DNA from: JAXHUH01 sp034211175
GTDB lineage: Bacteria > Actinomycetota > Acidimicrobiia > Acidimicrobiales > CAIXPF01
DNA length: 22,545 nucleotides
NCBI GenBank assembly: GCA_034211175.1
Contig: JAXHUH010000196.1
Span: 1 to 22,545, forward strand
Direction of reading: 5' to 3'
In this document: positions 14,118 to 22,545 of the stretch, piece after piece
How the letters are laid out: each line of letters starts with the position of its first letter
How positions within the stretch are numbered: position 1 is the stretch's first letter
Made by a program: the position numbers and the translations under genes
Notes under the pieces: model-generated
The model's input: only the letters and a program-made list of their open reading frames with translations
Told to the model about the DNA's origin: nothing
The model's database searches: none

Positions 14118-14355
14118 CCCCATCGGCGTAGGGCGGTGTGGGCCTCGAGCTCGCACTCGGCCCGGCGCGACCGCCGAACGGGGTCCCGGTCGGCGGTACT
14201 TCTGCTGCGCTCTTGTTGCGCCCCCTCCTTGAGCTGGCTATCCTGTCGGGTTGCCGTGCTCGCCTCTCGCTCCTTCGCCCCCACTCGGGGTACAAGCGCG
14301 CCCGGGCACTGGTCTCCGCCTCGCACCGTCGCCCCCGAGCCCCGAGGAGTCCTCG
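14118..14355 (+). promoter_or_regulatory. rpoB leader with possible second promoter
   Basis: No gene is supported in this stretch. A weaker promoter-like pair, TTGCGC (14216-14221) and TATCCT (14239-14244), also has 17-base spacing. The reading frame of rpoB is open through the last 105 bases, but that sequence is not RpoB-like. The rpoB Shine-Dalgarno GAGGAG is at 14344-14349. Confidence 0.4.
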
Positions 14356-17300
14356 TTGCCTGCTCGCTCCGTCGTCCGGGACCGGTACTCGTTCGCGAAC
14401 CTCGATGAGGCGTTGGAACTGCCGGACCTGATCGCGATCCAACGCGACTCGTTCGACTGGTTCCTTCGCAAGGGACTCGCCGAGACCTTCGCCGACATCA
14501 GCCCGATCAAGGACTTCACCGAGACGCTCCAGCTGGAACTGGAGTTCGACCCCGACGACGAGGACCTCCGGCCCCCGCCGAAGTTCTCCGTCGAGGAGTG
14601 CAAAGAGAAGGACATGACCTACTCGGCCCCCATCTTCGTGAGGGCCCGGTTCATGAACGCCCAGACCGGCGAGATCAAAGAACAGACGGTCTTCATGGGC
14701 GACTTCCCGATGATGACGGACAAGGGAACGTTCGTCATCAACGGGACCGAGCGCGTCGTCGTGTCCCAGCTCGTCCGCTCCCCCGGCGTCATCTTCCAGC
14801 CCGGTGAGCGGTTCCGCCTCCGTAACCTCCAGAAGCACCAGCTCGTCACCGGCACCATCCACCCCTACCGGGGTGAGTGGATCGAGTTCGACGTCGAGCA
14901 GAAGCCCGGCAAGGACTTCACCGCCGGCACCCGCGTGGCCCGCAAGCGCCGCCTGAGCATCTTCGTGCTCCTGCGCGCCCTCGGCTACGACGAGGAGAAC
15001 GCCCCCGGCTTCCTCGACCGCCTGGTCCGCTACTTCGACTTCCTCGAGGGGCAGTGGGAGAAGGACCGGGACCTCTCGCCCACCCAGGACGAGGCGCTGG
15101 TCGAGATCTACAAGCGGGCCCGGCCCGGTGAGCCGCCGTCCGTCGAGTCGGCGCGCGCCTACTTCCGGAACGCGTTCTTCGAGTCGCGCCGCTACGACCT
15201 CTCCCGGGTCGGCCGGTACAAGCTCAACCGCAAGCTCGGCCCCGAGCTGGACAAGCTCGAGCAGCTCTTCGACATCGAGCTCGACCGTCCCGAGGCCGAT
15301 CAGCCGGTCCTCAGCCGCTGCGAGATGCTGGCGGCGATCACCTACATGCTCCACCTGGTCAAGCCGGAGCCGGGCTACCGCCTCGACGACCAGGACCACT
15401 TCGCCAACCGCCGCATCCGCAGCGTCGGCGAGCTGATCCAGAACCAGGTGCGCATCGGCCTGTCCCGCATGGAGCGCGTCGTCCGGGAGCGGATGACCAC
15501 CCAGGACGTCGAGGCGATCACCCCGCAGACCCTGATCAACATCCGCCCGGTGGTGGCGGCGATCAAGGAGTTCTTCGGGACCAGCCAGCTCAGCCAGTTC
15601 ATGGACCAGGTCAACCCGCTGTCGGGCCTGACCCACCGTCGCCGGCTCTCGGCGCTCGGCCCGGGTGGGCTGTCGCGTGAGCGCGCCGGCTTCGAGGTCC
15701 GGGACGTCCACTTCAGCCACTACGGCCGCATGTGCCCGATCGAGACGCCGGAGGGCCCGAACATCGGCCTGATCGGTGCGCTCGCGTCGTACGGCCGGGT
15801 CAACGCCTTCGGCTTCATCGAGTCGCCGTACCGCAAGGTCGTCGACGGTCGGGTGACCGAGGAGATCGTCTTCCTCGCCGCGGACGAGGAGGAGGACTAC
15901 GTCGTCGCCCAGGCGAACGCGCCGCTGCACGAGGACGGCACGTTCCAGAACGACCGGGTCCTGGTGCGGCGCTCGCCGCAGGCGGCCTCGCTGTCCGACC
16001 TGAAGCTGCAGCTCGAGCGCGACGTGTTCTTCGGCGCGACCACCGAGATCTCCTCCGTGGTCCCGACCGAGGTCCAGATGATGGACATCTCGCCGAAGCA
16101 GATCATCTCGGTCGCGACCGCGTTGATCCCCTTCGTCGAGCACGACGACGCCAACCGTGCCCTGATGGGCGCCAACATGCAGCGCCAGGCGGTGCCGCTC
16201 ATCTCCGCCGAGGCGCCCTACATCGGCACGGGCATCGAGGGCCGCGCTGCCCGCGACGCGGCGGACATGCTCCTCGCCCGGGGCGACGGCGTCGTCAACG
16301 AGGTCAGCGGCGACCGCATCGTCATCGACTACGACGACGGCGGCCGCGAGATCAAGCGCCTGCTGAAGTTCGAGCGGTCCAACCAGGACACGTGCATCAA
16401 CCAGAAGCCCCGGGTCCGCGAGGGCGACCGGGTCACCAAGGGCACGCTCCTGGCCGACGGCCCCTCCACCGACAACGGCGAGCTCGCGCTGGGCAAGAAC
16501 CTGCTCGTCGCGTTCATGCCGTGGGAGGGCTACAACTTCGAGGACGCGATCATCCTGTCGGAGCGGCTCGTCCGCGACGACGTGCTGACCTCGATCCACA
16601 TCCACGAGCACGAGATCGACGCCCGCGACACCAAGCTGGGCCCCGAGGAGATCACCCGGGACATCCCGAACCTCTCCGAGGAGATCCTCGCCGACCTCGA
16701 CGAGCGCGGCATCATCCGCATCGGTGCCGAGGTCGGCCCGGGCGACGTGCTCGTCGGCAAGGTCACCCCGAAGGGCGAGACCGAGCTCACGCCCGAGGAG
16801 CGGCTGCTCCGTGCGATCTTCGGTGAGAAGGCCCGCGAGGTGCGCGACACCTCGCTGAAGGTGCCCCACGGCGAGTCCGGCAAGGTCATCGACGTCAAGG
16901 TGTTCAGCCGCGACGAGAGCCACGAGCTCCCGCCGGGCGTGAATCAGCTGGTGCGGGTCTACGTCGCCCAGAAGCGCAAGATCAGCGTGGGCGACAAGCT
17001 CGCCGGCCGCCACGGCAACAAGGGCGTGATCTCGCGGATCCTGCCCGTCGAGGACATGCCGTTCATGGCCGACGGCACCGCCGTCGACATCATCCTCAAC
17101 CCGCTCGGCGTCCCCTCCCGGATGAACGTGGGCCAGGTGCTCGAGGCCCACCTCGGGTACGCGGCCCGCTGGGGCTGGGACGTCGACGGCGACGGGGTGA
17201 TCGACGTCGGCGAGGTCGCCGTGCGGGGCACGGAGTACAAGACCCGCCCGACGACACCGCCGTCGACGCTGATCGCGACGCCCGTCTTCGACGGCGCCGC

Positions 17301-17955
17301 ATGGGACGAGCCCGGGCTCGCCGGTCGTCACCCGACGATCGTGGACCTCTTCGAGAACCTCGTGCCGGAGTCGCCCGAGGGTGAGCGCCTGATCCGTCCC
17401 GACGGCAAGGCGACCCTCTTCAACGGCCGCACGGGTGAGCCCTACGACAACCCGGTCATGGTCGGGTTCGTCTACATCCTGAAGCTCGCCCACCTCGTGG
17501 ACGACAAGATCCACGCCCGCTCGACCGGCCCGTACTCGATGATCACCCAGCAGCCGCTGGGTGGTAAGGCGCAGTTCGGCGGTCAGCGGTTCGGCGAGAT
17601 GGAGGTGTGGGCCCTCGAGGCCTACGGCGCGGCCTACTGCCTCCAGGAGCTGCTCACCATCAAGTCCGACGACGTCCTGGGCCGGGTCAAGGTCTACGAG
17701 GCGATCGTCAAGGGCGAGAACATCCCCGAGCCCGGCATCCCCGAGAGCTTCAAGGTGCTCATCAAGGAGATGCAGGCCCTCTGCCTCAACGTCGAGGTCA
17801 TCTCCGACACCGGCGAGGAGATCGAGATGCGCGACCTGGACGAGGACGTCTTCCGGGCCGCCGAGGAGCTCGGCATCGACCTGTCACGACCGGAGCGTGG
17901 GTCCGACGAGGACGACGCGATCCGGGCAGGCGGACGCGGCGGCATGGCCCGCTGA
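14356..17955 (+). CDS. rpoB: DNA-directed RNA polymerase subunit beta
   Basis: The beta subunit forms one pincer and half of the active centre of RNA polymerase. The 1199-residue product is complete. The start is TTG 14356, six bases after GAGGAG, giving MPARSVVRDRYSFANLDEAL. The rifampicin region is at about 408-435 (SQLSQFMDQVNPLSGLTHRR); the key residues Asp417, His427 and Ser432 are the sensitive type, but residue 419 is Val where E. coli has Asn518. Later signatures include GRMCPIETPEGPNIGLI, NKGVISRILPVEDMPF and KAQFGGQRFGEMEVWALEAYGAA. Between HLGYAARWGW and the conserved ATPVFDGA segment, residues 942-953 are DVDGDGVIDVGE, an exact EF-hand-like loop pattern; M. tuberculosis and E. coli have unrelated linkers here. 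The rpoB stop is followed by a 63-base gap to rpoC. Confidence 0.98.
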   Translation: MPARSVVRDRYSFANLDEALELPDLIAIQRDSFDWFLRKGLAETFADISPIKDFTETLQLELEFDPDDEDLRPPPKFSVEECKEKDMTYSAPIFVRARFMNAQTGEIKEQTVFMGDFPMMTDKGTFVINGTERVVVSQLVRSPGVIFQPGERFRLRNLQKHQLVTGTIHPYRGEWIEFDVEQKPGKDFTAGTRVARKRRLSIFVLLRALGYDEENAPGFLDRLVRYFDFLEGQWEKDRDLSPTQDEALVEIYKRARPGEPPSVESARAYFRNAFFESRRYDLSRVGRYKLNRKLGPELDKLEQLFDIELDRPEADQPVLSRCEMLAAITYMLHLVKPEPGYRLDDQDHFANRRIRSVGELIQNQVRIGLSRMERVVRERMTTQDVEAITPQTLINIRPVVAAIKEFFGTSQLSQFMDQVNPLSGLTHRRRLSALGPGGLSRERAGFEVRDVHFSHYGRMCPIETPEGPNIGLIGALASYGRVNAFGFIESPYRKVVDGRVTEEIVFLAADEEEDYVVAQANAPLHEDGTFQNDRVLVRRSPQAASLSDLKLQLERDVFFGATTEISSVVPTEVQMMDISPKQIISVATALIPFVEHDDANRALMGANMQRQAVPLISAEAPYIGTGIEGRAARDAADMLLARGDGVVNEVSGDRIVIDYDDGGREIKRLLKFERSNQDTCINQKPRVREGDRVTKGTLLADGPSTDNGELALGKNLLVAFMPWEGYNFEDAIILSERLVRDDVLTSIHIHEHEIDARDTKLGPEEITRDIPNLSEEILADLDERGIIRIGAEVGPGDVLVGKVTPKGETELTPEERLLRAIFGEKAREVRDTSLKVPHGESGKVIDVKVFSRDESHELPPGVNQLVRVYVAQKRKISVGDKLAGRHGNKGVISRILPVEDMPFMADGTAVDIILNPLGVPSRMNVGQVLEAHLGYAARWGWDVDGDGVIDVGEVAVRGTEYKTRPTTPPSTLIATPVFDGAAWDEPGLAGRHPTIVDLFENLVPESPEGERLIRPDGKATLFNGRTGEPYDNPVMVGFVYILKLAHLVDDKIHARSTGPYSMITQQPLGGKAQFGGQRFGEMEVWALEAYGAAYCLQELLTIKSDDVLGRVKVYEAIVKGENIPEPGIPESFKVLIKEMQALCLNVEVISDTGEEIEMRDLDEDVFRAAEELGIDLSRPERGSDEDDAIRAGGRGGMAR

Positions 17956-17996
17956 TGCCCGTGAACGCGAACGACAACACCACCAACGGCTCGTAG
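17955..17996 (+). CDS. Possible 13-codon linker ORF between rpoB and rpoC
   Basis: An ATG overlaps the rpoB stop by one base (TGATG) and opens a 13-codon frame (MPVNANDNTTNGS) that ends with TAG at 17994-17996. This is four bases before the rpoC Shine-Dalgarno. Its placement would let ribosomes finishing rpoB reinitiate and deliver them to rpoC. It has no Shine-Dalgarno of its own and may be a chance frame. Confidence 0.25.
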   Translation: MPVNANDNTTNGS

Positions 17997-18018
17997 CGAC
18001 GGAGAGAGAAGACACACA

Positions 18019-21945
<3,927 letters not shown>

Positions 21946-21957
21946 TACCGGCCGGCA

Positions 21958-21975
21958 GCTCAGCTCGCGCTGAGC
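21958..21975 (+). terminator. First hairpin after rpoC
   Basis: A 7-bp stem (GCTCAGC with GCTGAGC) with loop TCGC lies 12 bases after the rpoC stop. Confidence 0.45.
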
Positions 21976-21996
21976 CGCCCCACATCCAGACCTGAT

Positions 21997-22026
21997 CGGA
22001 GCCGGCCCATTCTCGGGCCGGCTCCG
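21997..22026 (+). terminator. Main rpoBC terminator hairpin
   Basis: A perfect 12-bp GC-rich stem (CGGAGCCGGCCC with GGGCCGGCTCCG) closes the loop ATTCTC. No U-run follows. With the hairpin just upstream it forms a tandem terminator. Confidence 0.7.
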
Positions 22027-22056
22027 GCGCGTACAGGCACGAAAAGAGCGGCGATT

Positions 22057-22084
22057 CCGGGAGCTGAACGCAGCTCGTCCGGCG
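22057..22084 (-). terminator. Possible terminator of the right-edge gene
   Basis: GAGCTG (22061-22066) pairs with CAGCTC (22071-22076) around AACG, and the flanking CCGG sequences can add pairs with a small bulge. On the minus strand a short TTTT (22044-22041) follows some bases later, so this could end the gene that stops at 22122. Confidence 0.4.
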
Positions 22085-22098
22085 TAGCCGGCGAGCGA

Positions 22099-22125
22099 GG
22101 CTCAGCCAGGCTCAGCCAGGGTCAG
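22099..22125. repeat. Short tandem repeat next to the right-edge gene's stop
   Basis: The 10-mer CTCAGCCAGG occurs twice in tandem (22101-22120) and is followed by a partial third copy (GTCAG). It overlaps the stop codon of the minus-strand gene. Confidence 0.7.
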
Positions 22126-22545
22126 TCGAGGTCGTCGCGCTCGGGCGGCGGGGGGCGGTCCCGGCTGGCGTGCCGGCGGGGCGCGTCGGCCCGGGGGTCG
22201 GGCGCTCGCCGGTCGTCACCCCGTGCGGGCCCACGGTTCGCGCTCGGCGTGGGGTTGTCGGTCGTCCGGGGCAGGAAGCGCGCCGCGGGGACCGGTTCGA
22301 CGGGTCGGACTCGTTCGGCCGCGCGCCGCTCGAGTGCATCGGGCATCGGGGTGCCGGAGTCGGCGGAGAGGCGATTCAACCCACTCGCGCCGTTCTGGCC
22401 CGGATCGGCGACGGGCGGCTCGGCCGGCCGGGTCGGGTCGGGCGGTGGTCCCTCGCCCGTCGCCGCGGCGAGCGCCTCGGTGAACGGGTCGTCGCCCGGC
22501 ATGCCCGGCGCGCCACCGCCGCGCTCGGCGCGTCCTCCGAGCCCG
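22122..22545 (-). CDS. Proline-rich, probably disordered C-terminal part of an unknown protein (5' end outside window)
   Basis: I do not recognise this gene. The minus strand is open from the right edge to TGA at 22124-22122 (about 140 codons). An internal ATG at 22502 could start a 126-residue protein, but the frame continues without a stop to the edge and no Shine-Dalgarno precedes that ATG, so a longer gene is more likely. The visible part is rich in Pro, Arg, Asp, Gly and Ala, with no hydrophobic core, membrane segment or Cys. It ends in an Arg/Pro/Asp-rich tail (RPPPPERDDLD). It is convergent with rpoC. The steady open frame and composition suggest a real but low-complexity coding region. 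Confidence 0.5.
   Translation of the reverse strand, partial: GLGGRAERGGGAPGMPGDDPFTEALAAATGEGPPPDPTRPAEPPVADPGQNGASGLNRLSADSGTPMPDALERRAAERVRPVEPVPAARFLPRTTDNPTPSANRGPARGDDRRAPDPRADAPRRHASRDRPPPPERDDLD

Noticed and set aside
11467..14232. 921-codon plus-strand frame over helD
   Set aside because: It mirrors the helD codons and has no motifs, whereas the minus-strand frame has all SF1 helicase motifs in order.
14251..14355. Upstream extension of rpoB to ATG-like codon at 14251
   Set aside because: These 35 codons are Pro/Ser-rich and not RpoB-like; TTG 14356 follows GAGGAG at ideal distance.
14074..17514. 1146-codon open frame antisense to rpoB
   Set aside because: Shadow frame caused by C/G-ending codons of rpoB; no recognisable domain and it would cover the rpoB promoter.

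Overview
The window is about 70% GC and carries the core translation and transcription locus of a high-GC Gram-positive bacterium. The RpoC has the long coiled-coil insertion after its N-terminal zinc finger that is typical of Actinobacteria, and HelD and an acidic-tailed NusG also fit that phylum. The divergence of several proteins suggests a deep-branching actinobacterium, possibly Acidimicrobiia; that placement is inference.

Layout, left to right. (1) Positions 1-529, minus strand: the 5' part of an unrecognised coiled-coil, proline-rich protein that runs off the window, divergent from what follows. (2) 530-875: a divergent control region with a clear sigma70-type promoter for the str operon. 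(3) 876-5270: rpsL, rpsG, fusA and tuf, ending in strong hairpins. (4) 5385-6339: an ECF sigma factor and its overlapping zinc-finger anti-sigma gene. (5) 6461-7805: tRNA-Trp, secE and nusG. (6) 7950-10540: rplK, rplA, rplJ and rplL, with long, structured gaps between them and a tandem-hairpin terminator. (7) 10677-13968, minus strand: thiD and a HelD-type RNA polymerase recycling helicase. (8) 13969-14355: divergent promoter region. (9) 14356-21945: rpoB and rpoC, with tandem hairpins after rpoC. (10) 22122-22545, minus strand: the C-terminal part of a proline-rich, probably disordered protein of unknown function.

The genes form one functional theme: ribosomal proteins (S12, S7, L11, L1, L10, L7/L12), elongation factors (EF-G, EF-Tu), the catalytic RNA polymerase subunits (beta, beta'), and factors acting on the polymerase (NusG, HelD, an ECF sigma and its anti-sigma). 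The order is not the textbook one: the str genes lie upstream of secE-nusG instead of downstream of rpoC, and the rplJL and rpoBC units are separated by two antisense genes.

I found no CRISPR array, prophage, insertion sequence or obvious new defence system. The most interesting signals are inside the core genes. RpoC has lost three of the four cysteines of its second zinc site. RpoB has an exact EF-hand-like acidic loop where relatives have an unrelated linker, and a substitution in the rifampicin region. The codon use of tuf is strikingly unlike its neighbours. NusG has a 111-residue acidic N-terminal extension.
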